A stretch of DNA of 64,000 bases from contig NZ_CBDCGN010000002.1 of the NCBI RefSeq assembly GCF_965216805.1, positions 2,108,001-2,172,000 on the forward strand, given 5' to 3'. The translations under genes and the position numbers were made by a program. The notes under the pieces are model-generated. The model ran no database searches and was not told the origin of the DNA. It worked only from the letters and a program-made list of their open reading frames with translations. This document shows, piece by piece, positions 6,765 through 15,639 of the stretch (position 1 is the first letter of the stretch; every line of letters starts with the position of its first letter). This DNA comes from Panacagrimonas sp965216805 (lineage in GTDB: Bacteria; Pseudomonadota; Gammaproteobacteria; Nevskiales; Nevskiaceae).

Positions 6765-7928
6765 GTGAAGACCCAATGGATGCTCAGCGAAGATCACGAG
6801 ATGGTCCGGCAGACCGCCGAACGCTTCGCGCGCGAACGTTTGCGCGAAGGCTACCAATCCCGGGAATCCATTCCCACGATGAGTCAGGCGCTGATGCGCG
6901 AGATGGGCGCTCTCGGGCTGATCGCCCCCAACGTGCCCGAGCCGTTCGGCGGCATCGGCGCCCCGAGCCTGGTCAACGGGCTGATCTGCGAGGCCATTGC
7001 GTACGGCGACTTCAACCTCAGCTATCTCAACATGGTGACGCCGCTGATTTGCGACGTGCTCCTGCGCCACGCATCGCCCGCGGTGCAGGAGCAGTACATC
7101 CCGTCTCTGGCCGCGGGCGAATCCATTTGCGCCCTGGGCCTGACCGAGCCCCGCGGTGGTTCGGACGCCTCGCATCTGGTGGTCTCGGCCACGCGCAAGG
7201 GCGACAAATTCATCTTCAAGGGCGAGAAGACCTCCATCAGTTTCGCCGAGCAGGCGAGCAGCATGCTCACCTTTGCCCGAACCAATCCCGAGGACAGTGG
7301 CCCGCGCGGCGTCTCCGCCTTTGTCGTGCCGCTGGACCTGCCCGGCGTCAGCCGCATCGCGTTCAATGACATCGGCACCAAGCCCGTCGGCCGCGGCTCG
7401 GTATTCTTCGACGATGTGGAAGTGCCCGCCAGCGCCATGATCGGCCGCGAGAACACCGGCTTCACGCAGATCATGGAGGGTTTCGATCTGAGCCGCATCC
7501 TGATCGCGCTGCAGTGCATCGGCGCCGCCCAGGCGTCGGTTGACGAGACCTGGGCCTACGTCAGCGAGCGCGAAGCCTTTGGCTATCGGCTGTCCAAGTT
7601 CCAGGGCGTGTCCTTCCCGCTGGCCGAGCACGAGAGCCAGCTCGAATCGATGCGCACGCTCTGCTATCACACCCTGGCCCTGCGCGACGCGGGCAAACGC
7701 CACACGCGCGAGGCGGCCATGGTCAAGTGGATGGCGCCGAAGTTCTGCACCGACATCATCCAGAACTGCCTGCTGCTGCACGGCCATTACGGTTACACGA
7801 TGGACCTGCCGCACCAGCAGCGACTGCGCGACGTGATGGGCCTGCAGATCGGCGACGGCACGGCGCAGATCATGAAAACCATCATCGCGCGCGAAACCAT
7901 CGGCAGCGTCGGGGTGCACTACAAGTAG
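6765..7928 (+). CDS. Acyl-CoA dehydrogenase, cyclohexanecarboxyl-CoA dehydrogenase-like
   Basis: This 387-residue member of the acyl-CoA dehydrogenase superfamily has the peculiarities of the AliB/BadJ cyclohexane-1-carboxyl-CoA dehydrogenases: EKTSISFAEQ instead of KxWITNG, and EGFDLSRILIALQCIGAAQ. LTEPRGGSDASHL is the flavin-side motif and QIGDGTAQIMKTIIARE the C-terminal one. It would introduce a double bond into an alicyclic acyl-CoA. GTG at 6765 is taken as the start because GGAGG sits eight bases upstream; the ATG at 6780 is 23 bases away from it. It is transcribed divergently from atuD and leads into the PQQ dehydrogenase region. Confidence 0.8.
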   Translation: MKTQWMLSEDHEMVRQTAERFARERLREGYQSRESIPTMSQALMREMGALGLIAPNVPEPFGGIGAPSLVNGLICEAIAYGDFNLSYLNMVTPLICDVLLRHASPAVQEQYIPSLAAGESICALGLTEPRGGSDASHLVVSATRKGDKFIFKGEKTSISFAEQASSMLTFARTNPEDSGPRGVSAFVVPLDLPGVSRIAFNDIGTKPVGRGSVFFDDVEVPASAMIGRENTGFTQIMEGFDLSRILIALQCIGAAQASVDETWAYVSEREAFGYRLSKFQGVSFPLAEHESQLESMRTLCYHTLALRDAGKRHTREAAMVKWMAPKFCTDIIQNCLLLHGHYGYTMDLPHQQRLRDVMGLQIGDGTAQIMKTIIARETIGSVGVHYK

Positions 7929-8175
7929 TCGCCAGACCGCCCCGACGCGGCTCGACGGCATCGGGGTATGCGACCCGCCCCAGCGATGTGGCGGCGGTTC
8001 ACTTCGGATAGCCAGAGATTCAAAAGCGTCGGGCTTGTATCGCAAACGACCAACCGAGGTATACAGTACGCGCGCGTTGTTCGAGTACGCACACCGCAAA
8101 ACACGCACAGGCCTTCGGATGGCGAGGTGTTCTGCCGATCCGGCGAGCCGCCATCCGGACATGATCGAGGGGAAG

Positions 8176-10332
8176 ATGAGCACCACACGCAAACATGGGG
8201 CCGCCGTCGGCGCGCGATGGCTGGGCCTGCTGGCCGGATGCCTGCTCGGCAGTTCGGCTCTGGCCACCGGCGATCAGGCCGCGCTGGGCAACGAGGCCGA
8301 CGGCCGCAACTGGGCTGCCGGCGGGCGTACATTCAGCGAGCAGCGTTTCAGCCCGCTGGACGCCATCAACACCAGGACCATCGACCGCCTGGGACTGGCC
8401 TGGTCACTGGATTTTCCGGACATCTGGAACGTCTCCACCATCCCGCTGGCGGTGGACGGTGTGATCTACGTGGCAGCGGGCTTCACCGTGCTGCACGCGG
8501 TGGACGCACGCAGCGGCAAGCTGCTGTGGAAGTACGACCCCAAGGTCGATCCCAGGAAGATGCGCATGGGCTGGGGCAGCCGTGGCCTTTCGTACTGGAA
8601 CGGCAAGATCTACGCCGGTGTGCAGGACGGACGCCTGATCGCGGTGGACGCCAAAACCGGCCAGCCACTCTGGGAGGCCATGACCACCGAGCCGGGCGAC
8701 AACCGCTACATCACCGGCGCGCCGCGCGTGTTCAACGGCAAGGTCATCATCGGCCACGGCGGCGCCGACTACGGCCAGGTGCGTGGCTACGTCACCACTT
8801 ACGACGCTGAGACCGGCAAGCAACTCTGGCGCTGGTGGGTGGTGCCCGGCAATCCGGCGGAGGGCTTCGAGAACGAGGCCATGGAAATGGCGGCCAGGAC
8901 CTGGAACGGCGAGTGGTGGAAGTCCGGCGGTGGCGGCACCGTGTGGCACGCCATGACCTACGACCCCGAATTCAATCGGGTGTATCTGGGCACCGGCAAC
9001 GGCTCGCCCTGGAACCAGAAGCTGCGCAGCCCTGGCGGCGGCGACAACTTGTTCCTCTGCTCGGTGGTGGCGCTCGACGCCGACACCGGCGAGTACGTCT
9101 GGCATTACCAGACCAACCCGGGCGAGACCTGGGACTACAACTCGGCGATGGACATGGTACTCGCGGACCTGACGCTCGACGGCAAACCGCGCAAGGTGCT
9201 GATGCATGCGCCCAAGAACGGGTTTTTCTACGTGATCGACCGCGAGAACGGCAAGCTGATTTCGGCCGAGACCATCGCCAAGGTCACCTGGGCGGAGCGC
9301 ATCGACCTGGAAACCGGCCGCCCGGTGGAAGTGCCCGGCGCGCGCTATCCCGGCGGCGAGGCGCTGATCTGGCCCGGCCCCGCCGGCGCGCACAACTGGC
9401 AGCCCATGGCATACAGCCCGGACACCGGCCTGGTGTACATCCCCACGCGCGAGATGGCCGGCTACTACGACGACCGTGGCATCACCAAGGAAAACTGGTC
9501 CCCCATGGGCCTGATGCCGGTGGGCGTCAAGCTGTTCTTCGACGACATACCGCGCAACGCTGCGACCACCTTCCTGCAGGCCTGGAACCCGGTCACGCAG
9601 AAGCAGGCCTGGCGGCTGGATACTCCCGGGGGCACCAACGGCGGCGTGCTCTCCACCCGGGGCAGCCTGGTGTTCCAGGGCCGCTCGGACGGCAAGCTGG
9701 CCGCGGTCGATGCGCGCACTGGTGAAATTCTGTGGAGCCAGGACATGGGCGTGGGCACGCAGGCTTCGCCCATCACCTTCGAAGTCGACGGCGTACAGTA
9801 CGTCTCCATTCTCGCCGGCTGGGGCGGCAGCCCCATGCTGATGGGATCGCTGAGCGCGCAGAGCGGCTGGGTGGGACGCCAGTATCCGCGCCGTCTGCTG
9901 ACCTACAAGCTCGATGCCAAGGCCCCTTTGCCGGTTTCACCACCGCCCACGGCGAAGGTGGAGGTGGTGGCAGCACCCGAGTTCAAGGTGGACCCTGCGC
10001 AGGCCGAACGCGGCAAGCTGACCTACGCGACCCGATGCATGCTCTGCCACGGTGCGGCAGCGGTGGCCGGCGGTTTCGCCCCCGACCTGCGCGCATCGCG
10101 TGTACCTCTGGACCCAGCTGCTTTCGCGACGATCGTCCGCGACGGTGCGCTCACCGCTCGCGGCATGCCGCCGTTCGCGGAGCTTAGTGCCGCGCAACTC
10201 GAAGAGCTGCAGCATTACCTGCGCGAGCGGGCCAATCACGAGCCCAGCCTGTTCGAGACTGCGGCCATGCTGGCGCACTTCGGTTGGGTGTTTATCAAGA
10301 TGCAATTGATGAAATACGGTCTGATGGGATGA
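8176..10332 (+). CDS. Periplasmic quinohaemoprotein (PQQ, haem c) alcohol dehydrogenase
   Basis: The 718-residue precursor has a signal peptide (residues ~1-30), an eight-bladed PQQ propeller with typical repeats (YDAETGKQLW, VDARTGEILW), the catalytic Asp in PGETWDYN, and a C-terminal cytochrome c domain with CMLCHG near residue 621. This is the type II quinohaemoprotein layout: oxidation of a primary or secondary alcohol in the periplasm with electrons passed to haem c. Two oddities stand out. The vicinal Cys-Cys that normally stacks on PQQ is absent (KMRMGWGSRGLSYW where CCDVVNRG-like is usual), and the usual calcium ligand Glu in GGAE reads Asp (GGADYG). The residue two after the catalytic Asp is Asn, so lanthanide use is unlikely. 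The start at 8176 follows GAGGGG closely. Confidence 0.88.
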   Translation: MSTTRKHGAAVGARWLGLLAGCLLGSSALATGDQAALGNEADGRNWAAGGRTFSEQRFSPLDAINTRTIDRLGLAWSLDFPDIWNVSTIPLAVDGVIYVAAGFTVLHAVDARSGKLLWKYDPKVDPRKMRMGWGSRGLSYWNGKIYAGVQDGRLIAVDAKTGQPLWEAMTTEPGDNRYITGAPRVFNGKVIIGHGGADYGQVRGYVTTYDAETGKQLWRWWVVPGNPAEGFENEAMEMAARTWNGEWWKSGGGGTVWHAMTYDPEFNRVYLGTGNGSPWNQKLRSPGGGDNLFLCSVVALDADTGEYVWHYQTNPGETWDYNSAMDMVLADLTLDGKPRKVLMHAPKNGFFYVIDRENGKLISAETIAKVTWAERIDLETGRPVEVPGARYPGGEALIWPGPAGAHNWQPMAYSPDTGLVYIPTREMAGYYDDRGITKENWSPMGLMPVGVKLFFDDIPRNAATTFLQAWNPVTQKQAWRLDTPGGTNGGVLSTRGSLVFQGRSDGKLAAVDARTGEILWSQDMGVGTQASPITFEVDGVQYVSILAGWGGSPMLMGSLSAQSGWVGRQYPRRLLTYKLDAKAPLPVSPPPTAKVEVVAAPEFKVDPAQAERGKLTYATRCMLCHGAAAVAGGFAPDLRASRVPLDPAAFATIVRDGALTARGMPPFAELSAAQLEELQHYLRERANHEPSLFETAAMLAHFGWVFIKMQLMKYGLMG

Positions 10333-10414
10333 GCCACTCCGGAGGACGATGTAAACGCAGCGAAATGATGAGCGGCTGTTCCCAGCGGCACAGACTAAGG
10401 ACGAGAAAAGGGCA

Positions 10415-11278
10415 ATGAGTGAATCTGGCTACGTGACACCGGCGACCATCAGTCCCACCGCCCACTACACCGGCTATGTATGGGCGCGTCATGGGCTGTC
10501 GCATTCCGCATTGGTGACGTCCGAAGGGCGGACCCTGTTCCATCTGCTGCGGCCGGCTGCGGCGATTGGCGGCGCGCTCGGTGCGCCCTATATCGAAAGT
10601 GTGCTGATGACGCGGCATCGGCTGATCGATCTGAAGCTGAGCGAGGCGATCGAGTCGGGCCGGATCACGCAGATCGTGGAGATTGCCGCCGGCCTGTCGC
10701 CACGCGGCTGGCAGTTCAGCCAGCGCTACGCTGATCGCCTGACCTACATCGAGGCCGATCTGCCGGGCATGGCACTGCGCAAGCGCGAAGCACTTGCCCG
10801 CATCGGACCGTTGGCGCCGAACCATCGCGTGGTCGATCTCGATGCCTTGGCTGATGAAGGTCCGGAAAGCCTGGCCGCGCTGGTCGCAACGCTGGATACC
10901 ACGCAGGGCCTGGCGATCATCACCGAGGGTTTGCTGAACTACTTTACCGAGGACGTCGTCCGCGGCATCTGGCAGCGCTTCGCCCGTGCGCTGGCGCCGT
11001 TTGCGCGCGGCTACTACTGGGCAGACCTGCATCTGTCTACGGAGACGCGCGGCCCCGGTGTGATGACCTTCATCAAGCTCCTGTCGATTTTCGTCAAAGG
11101 GCGGGTGAGCCTGCATTTCACCTCGGCGGAACAGGCGCGGGCGGCGCTGCTCAAAAGCGGCTTTGGCGAGGCCAGCCTGCTCGATCCGCGCGACTTCAAC
11201 ACTCAGCTCGTCGGCATCCCGCATGGCGTAAGCGGGCACGTGAGAATCATCGAAGCGAGCGCCACAACCCCGGCCTGA
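10415..11278 (+). CDS. SAM-dependent methyltransferase, leucine carboxyl methyltransferase-like family
   Basis: This 287-residue soluble protein has the LCM-type methyltransferase layout (COG3315). There is an N-terminal helical part, an acidic SAM-binding loop near TQIVEIAAGLSPRGW, Asp-containing strands (YIEADLPGMALRK, VVDLDAL) and the motif IITEGLLNYF, which is diagnostic of the family. Relatives methylate carboxylates or hydroxyls of small molecules; the substrate here is unknown. It lies 82 bases after the PQQ dehydrogenase and 52 bases before a run of three short-chain dehydrogenases, so a shared transcript is likely. Confidence 0.75.
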   Translation: MSESGYVTPATISPTAHYTGYVWARHGLSHSALVTSEGRTLFHLLRPAAAIGGALGAPYIESVLMTRHRLIDLKLSEAIESGRITQIVEIAAGLSPRGWQFSQRYADRLTYIEADLPGMALRKREALARIGPLAPNHRVVDLDALADEGPESLAALVATLDTTQGLAIITEGLLNYFTEDVVRGIWQRFARALAPFARGYYWADLHLSTETRGPGVMTFIKLLSIFVKGRVSLHFTSAEQARAALLKSGFGEASLLDPRDFNTQLVGIPHGVSGHVRIIEASATTPA

Positions 11279-11330
11279 GCGCCGCCGCTGTCGCAGTGCA
11301 GAAAGCCAAATCACAAGGAGCCAGATCACC

Positions 11331-12146
11331 ATGAGCAGCACGCAGAACCCCTACCGCCTCGAAGGCAAAGTCGCCCTGGTCACCGGCGCGGGCCGCGGCA
11401 TCGGTGCCAGCATTGCCAGCACGCTCGCGCGCGCCGGGGCCAAGGTGATGCTGACCGATATCGTCGGCGACTCGGCGCGGGCCATGGCGACGCAGATCGT
11501 CAAATCCGGCGGGCAGGCCGATTCGCTGCAGCACGATGTCAGCAGCGAGGCCGAGTGGGAGGCGGCCGTGGCAACCACCGTCAGTCGCCTGGGCGGACTG
11601 GACGTGCTCGTCAACAACGCGGGCGTCGAGATCATGCGTTTCATTGCCGACATGACCCAGGAGGAATTCCGTCACCTGCTCGCCGTCAATGTCGAAGGCG
11701 TGTTCTTCGGACTCAAGCACGGCATTCGGGCGATGCGTCCCGGCGGCTGCGCGGGCAAGGGCGGCAGCATCGTCAACCTGTCGTCGGTCGGCGGCATGAT
11801 CGGCTTCACCGGTCTGTCCGGCTATTGCGCGACCAAGGGTGCGGTGCGCCTGCTCAGCAAGGCGGCGGCCGTGGAGTGCGGCCAGTTGCAGACCGGTATC
11901 CGCGTCAATTCGGTCCACCCCGGCATCGTCAAGACCGACATGGGCGTGAGCGTGATCCAGGGCATCGTCGACCTTGGACTGGTGGCGGATCTGGCGACCG
12001 CCGAAACGATGATGCAGAGCCTGCATCCGATCGGCACCGGCGAACCCGACAACGTCGCTGACGCGGTGCTCTACCTCGCCAGCGATGCTTCGCGCTGGAC
12101 GACCGGCGCCGAGCATGTCGTCGACGGCGGTCTGTCGGCCATGTAG
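11331..12146 (+). CDS. Short-chain dehydrogenase/reductase (first of three)
   Basis: A classical SDR of 271 residues: NAD(P)-binding TGAGRGIGAS near residue 20, an Asp at the end of the second strand (LTDIVGD, favouring NAD), NNAG, and the Ser-Tyr-Lys set in LSSVGG and GYCATKGAV. It probably interconverts a cyclic or secondary alcohol and its ketone. ATG at 11331 follows AAGGAG by nine bases. Three consecutive SDR genes suggest oxidation of different ring positions or stereoisomers. Confidence 0.85.
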   Translation: MSSTQNPYRLEGKVALVTGAGRGIGASIASTLARAGAKVMLTDIVGDSARAMATQIVKSGGQADSLQHDVSSEAEWEAAVATTVSRLGGLDVLVNNAGVEIMRFIADMTQEEFRHLLAVNVEGVFFGLKHGIRAMRPGGCAGKGGSIVNLSSVGGMIGFTGLSGYCATKGAVRLLSKAAAVECGQLQTGIRVNSVHPGIVKTDMGVSVIQGIVDLGLVADLATAETMMQSLHPIGTGEPDNVADAVLYLASDASRWTTGAEHVVDGGLSAM

Positions 12147-12224
12147 TGATGCAGTGCGCGCCGTCCTCGAGCAGGGCGGGCCGCACAAAGACCCCACATA
12201 TTCAGGATCTGAGGAGAACTTTTG

Positions 12225-12992
12225 ATGGCACAGATGGAAGGCAAGGTCGTATTGGTGACCGGCGCCGCACGCGGCATCGGCTTGGCGGTTGCCGAGCGGA
12301 TGATCGAGGCGGGCGCGAGGGTGATGTTGAGCGATATCGACGCCGAGGCGGGGGAGTCTCAGGCCCGTCGTCTCGGCGAACGGGCTGCGTTTCAGGTCCA
12401 TGATGTGACGGTGGCGTCGCAGTGGGACACCGTGCTGGAGGACATCGAGCGGCGCTGGGGCGGACTCGACGTCACGGTCAACAATGCCGGCATTGCACAG
12501 ATGGGTGATATCGAATCCTGCACCCCGGCGCAATGGCAGAAGACCCTCGATATCAACCTCACCGCAGTGATGACCGGTACGCAGAAATCCATCCCCAGGA
12601 TCAAGACGCGTGGCGGCGGCTCGGTCGTCAATATCGCCTCGATCGAAGGATTGATCGGCGAACAGATGGCGATGGCCTACAACGCCGCAAAAGGCGGCGT
12701 GCGCCTGTTCTCGAAATCGGCGGCGATTCACTGCGCGCGTTCCGGCTACAACATCCGCATCAACTGCGTGTGCCCGGGTTTTATTGAGACGGCCATGGTC
12801 GCCGATGCCGTTGGCTCCCTGGGCGCCGAGATGGCCCAGCAATTCCAGCAAGCCCTGCTGGCACGGGTGCCGATGGGGCGGCTGGGCCACCCGCGCGAGA
12901 TTGCCAATGCCGTGCTGTTTCTGGCCTCCGACGACGCCAGTTTCGTCACGGGCGCCGACCTGGTGGTCGATGGAGGCCACACCGCCTGCTGA
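12225..12992 (+). CDS. Short-chain dehydrogenase/reductase (second of three)
   Basis: A 255-residue SDR with TGAARGIGLA, acidic LSDIDAE (NAD preference), NNAGIAQ and the catalytic set NIASIEG / YNAAKGG. The C-terminal VVDGGHTAC is typical. ATG at 12225 is the start, with GAGGAG eight bases upstream; a TTG one codon earlier is in frame but less likely. It is separated from the first SDR by 78 bases and from the third by 58. Confidence 0.85.
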   Translation: MAQMEGKVVLVTGAARGIGLAVAERMIEAGARVMLSDIDAEAGESQARRLGERAAFQVHDVTVASQWDTVLEDIERRWGGLDVTVNNAGIAQMGDIESCTPAQWQKTLDINLTAVMTGTQKSIPRIKTRGGGSVVNIASIEGLIGEQMAMAYNAAKGGVRLFSKSAAIHCARSGYNIRINCVCPGFIETAMVADAVGSLGAEMAQQFQQALLARVPMGRLGHPREIANAVLFLASDDASFVTGADLVVDGGHTAC

Positions 12993-13050
12993 GCCCGGGC
13001 CTGACGCTAAGGCCCTCACACTGTTGTTTTGAACCACTTGGAGAACTGAA

Positions 13051-13935
13051 ATGAAGAAGATCAAAGGAAAAATCGCGGTTGTGACCGGTGCCGGCAGTGG
13101 TATTGGCCGCGCCACCAGCATCGCTCTTGCCCGCAAGGGCGCGACGCTGGTGCTGGCAGACATCAATGAAGCCGGCATGCGCGAAACCGCGAAGCTGATC
13201 ACCGGCATCGGTGGCTCGTCCAGCGTCCACGTCGTCAACGTTGCAGACAAGAGCCGGATGCAGGCGTTCGCCGACGAGATCGACACCAAGCACGGGCGCG
13301 TGGACATCGTCGTCAACAATGCCGGCATCGGCATCCTCGACGACTTTGTCGATGGCAGCCTCGAGGATTTCGAGAAGGTCGTCGACATCAACCTGTGGGG
13401 TGTGGTCTACGGTTCCAAGATGTTCCTGCCAATGATGCTGCGTGCCGGCGAAGGCCATATCGTCAACATTTCCAGCCTCGCCGGCATCATCTCGACGCCA
13501 GGTATGGTGTCCTACGGCACGACCAAGTTCGCCGTACGCGGCTTCTCGGAGTCGCTGCGCGCGGAGCTGGCTGGCCGCAATGTCGGCGTCACGTCGGTGC
13601 ATCCGGGCATGATCCGCACCAACATCGCCAAGAGCAGCCAAGTCGCGGACAGTGCGCTGCAGGGCCGCATGGTCGAGTGGTTCGAGCGATATGGGCGTCC
13701 GCCGGAACTGGTTGCCGGCAAGATCGTGCGTGCGATCGAGAACAACGACATGCGCGTGCTGGTGACGCCGGAGACCTACATCATGGATCTTTTCAAGCGT
13801 GCGGCACCGACTGTCGCCGAAACCTTCAACGCGAAGGTCATGAACCGATTCCGCAAGGCCGTCAACCCCGCGTACGGATCCAAGACTTCACTGCGTGCAA
13901 AGCCTGCGAGGAACGCTGAGCGTGACGCGGCCTGA
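13051..13935 (+). CDS. Short-chain dehydrogenase/reductase (third of three)
   Basis: A 294-residue SDR of the longer type with about 40 extra C-terminal residues: TGAGSGIGRA, LADINEAG, NNAGIG, NISSLAG and SYGTTKFAVRGFSESL (Tyr and Lys present). The extended C-terminus with a basic tail (RAKPARNAERDAA) resembles SDRs acting on bulky hydrophobic alcohols; the substrate is unknown. ATG follows GGAG by seven bases. It is the last gene of the plus-strand run and faces the MAPEG gene. The 204 bases between them hold no gene or clear terminator that I can see. Confidence 0.85.
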   Translation: MKKIKGKIAVVTGAGSGIGRATSIALARKGATLVLADINEAGMRETAKLITGIGGSSSVHVVNVADKSRMQAFADEIDTKHGRVDIVVNNAGIGILDDFVDGSLEDFEKVVDINLWGVVYGSKMFLPMMLRAGEGHIVNISSLAGIISTPGMVSYGTTKFAVRGFSESLRAELAGRNVGVTSVHPGMIRTNIAKSSQVADSALQGRMVEWFERYGRPPELVAGKIVRAIENNDMRVLVTPETYIMDLFKRAAPTVAETFNAKVMNRFRKAVNPAYGSKTSLRAKPARNAERDAA

Positions 13936-14139
13936 TTATCTGCACGACCCAAGGGGTCGCCGTGAACGCGCATGTCATATCGCGGAAGCTGTTTGGTGGC
14001 CCGCTGTCGCTGCCGAATGCACTACGAGGACAGCAACTCGTTTTGCCGAGCAATTGTTTCCTGGACGGGAACGACTGCCGGCAGCCTGAGAGCACTGCCA
14101 CCGCCTCCAGAATCAAGGGTTCGTCGGGCCGCGCGCAGG

Positions 14140-14661
14140 CTACAGGACCTGGGCCGAGAAGCGGAACCACATCACCGCGAGGGCGACGCAACTCGCCACG
14201 TATGCACCGAGTCTGGACGGAACGTGGTTGAAGCCGATGTAGATGATCACGTGCAGCACGCGCACGCCAACGAAGATCCATGCCAGTTGAAGCTGCGCGG
14301 GATCGCACTTGTGCATCACCAGCATCAGGATGCAGACCACGTAGAACAGGACCGGCGCCTCGAGCAGATTCATGAACGTGCGCGCCGGCCGCTCGACCCA
14401 GTCGTCGGGCGCTTCCGGCCCCCGGAACGCCTTGTAGTAATCGACCGACACCCTGCCCCGGATCACGGTCAGATTGCGAAAGACGAACATCAGAATCCAG
14501 ACGACGGCCGTCAGGGCCACGAGTGCGATCACCGGCCGGACCAAGGCGGCCGGATCGACGCTCGCCGATGATCCCCGCGTCACGACCCACCAGAGCGCGA
14601 CGAAATACGCGGACAGCAGCGTCGTCAGGACGACATAGGATCGTGCGAGTGAAGGGCTCAT
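14140..14661 (-). CDS. MAPEG-family membrane protein
   Basis: This 173-residue protein has four hydrophobic segments (about residues 8-28, 42-62, 100-118, 145-165) and the MAPEG landmarks: an Arg-Asn-containing loop, RTFMNLLEAPVLFYV and a C-terminal VRVLHVIIYIGFNHVPSR. The family covers glutathione-dependent membrane enzymes and related bacterial proteins. It is the last gene of the bph unit, 57 bases after bphD. Other bph clusters carry a soluble glutathione transferase (bphK) in a comparable accessory role, so a glutathione-related detoxifying role is plausible but unproven. Confidence 0.8.
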   Translation of the reverse strand: MSPSLARSYVVLTTLLSAYFVALWWVVTRGSSASVDPAALVRPVIALVALTAVVWILMFVFRNLTVIRGRVSVDYYKAFRGPEAPDDWVERPARTFMNLLEAPVLFYVVCILMLVMHKCDPAQLQLAWIFVGVRVLHVIIYIGFNHVPSRLGAYVASCVALAVMWFRFSAQVL

Positions 14662-14718
14662 GCAGTACTTCCGACCGTGAGGGAGTGCGTCCCGCTCAGG
14701 AACGCACTCCCGGGAAAA

Positions 14719-15585
14719 TCAGGGGTTCCCGAGGAAATCCAGGGTCAGTCGATTGAAGGCGGTGGCGTGCTCCCACTGCGCCCAATGCCCGCAGCGCGGC
14801 AGCACGTGCAGGTGCGCATCGGGCACGCCCCAGATGATCTTCAGCCCGTGGTCCAGCGGCACAAAACGGTCGTCGCGCCCCCATACCACCAGGGTCTTGG
14901 ACTTGATCTCACCGAAGCGATGCGACACATCCCAGGCCGACAGCGGCACCTTCTGCGCGCTGATCAGGAAGTTCTTCAGATGTTCCGGGCTGCGCTGAAT
15001 ATTTTCCCAGCGGCCCTGGATCAGTTCATCGGTGATGAGAGACTGGTCGTAGATGAACACCTGGATCATCTGTTTGAGGTTTTCAAAGCTAGGTTCGGCG
15101 TAGAGCTTGAACAGTAGCTTGATCCCCTCCAGGGGCATCGGGCAGAACAGGCTCGGCCCCAGCCCTCCCGGCCCCATCAGCACCAGCTTGCCGAGGCGAT
15201 CGGGATATTCGAGCGCAAAGTTCAGCGCGCTTGCGCCGCCCATCGAGTTGCCGACCAGGTGGGCCTTGTTGATGCCCAGTGCATCCATGAGCCCTTTTAC
15301 CGCGCGTGCATTGACCAGCCCGCGCTGCTCGTCCATCACCAACGCATCCGACTTGTTGAAGCCCGGCGAGTCCTTGAGGATCACGCGGTAGCCCGCGTTG
15401 ACGAAGGGCTCGATGTTGCGCGAGTAGTTGCTCCAGCCACCGGCTCCGGGCCCGCCGCCGTGCAGCATGATCACGGTTTCGCCGCTCTCGGGGCCGGCTT
15501 CGTTGTAGTGGATCAGGAAATTGCCGAGTCCCTTTTCATTGATGCGGACCTGCCGGCTGGTTGCTGCTTCAGTCAAATTGCTCAT
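14719..15585 (-). CDS. bphD: 2-hydroxy-6-oxo-6-phenylhexa-2,4-dienoate hydrolase (BphD)
   Basis: A meta-cleavage product hydrolase of 288 residues with an alpha/beta fold. It splits HOPDA into benzoate and 2-hydroxypenta-2,4-dienoate. The catalytic triad is Ser114 (GNSMGG), Asp239 (WGRDDRF) and His267 (CGHWAQ), each two residues later than in the classic enzyme because of a two-residue insertion near residue 33. HGGGPGAGGWSNY and FNKSDA are the BphD signatures. It is the last enzyme of the upper biphenyl pathway, 54 bases after bphC. Confidence 0.95.
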   Translation of the reverse strand: MSNLTEAATSRQVRINEKGLGNFLIHYNEAGPESGETVIMLHGGGPGAGGWSNYSRNIEPFVNAGYRVILKDSPGFNKSDALVMDEQRGLVNARAVKGLMDALGINKAHLVGNSMGGASALNFALEYPDRLGKLVLMGPGGLGPSLFCPMPLEGIKLLFKLYAEPSFENLKQMIQVFIYDQSLITDELIQGRWENIQRSPEHLKNFLISAQKVPLSAWDVSHRFGEIKSKTLVVWGRDDRFVPLDHGLKIIWGVPDAHLHVLPRCGHWAQWEHATAFNRLTLDFLGNP

Positions 15586-15639
15586 GGTGGTCTCTGGTAC
15601 TGGCTTTCAAATGTGAAATAGTGAAACGTCTTGCCCGCA

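Noticed and set aside
8035..8065. TTGTAT and TATACA 19 bases apart upstream of the PQQ dehydrogenase
   Set aside because: The 19-base spacing resembles MerR promoters, but there is no dyad between the elements and the -35 is weak, so it is not listed as a promoter.
11247..13391. 714-codon minus-strand open frame opposite the SDR genes
   Set aside because: It is the mirror image of three consecutive SDR genes; its repeated patterns simply reflect the repeated SDR motifs on the other strand.
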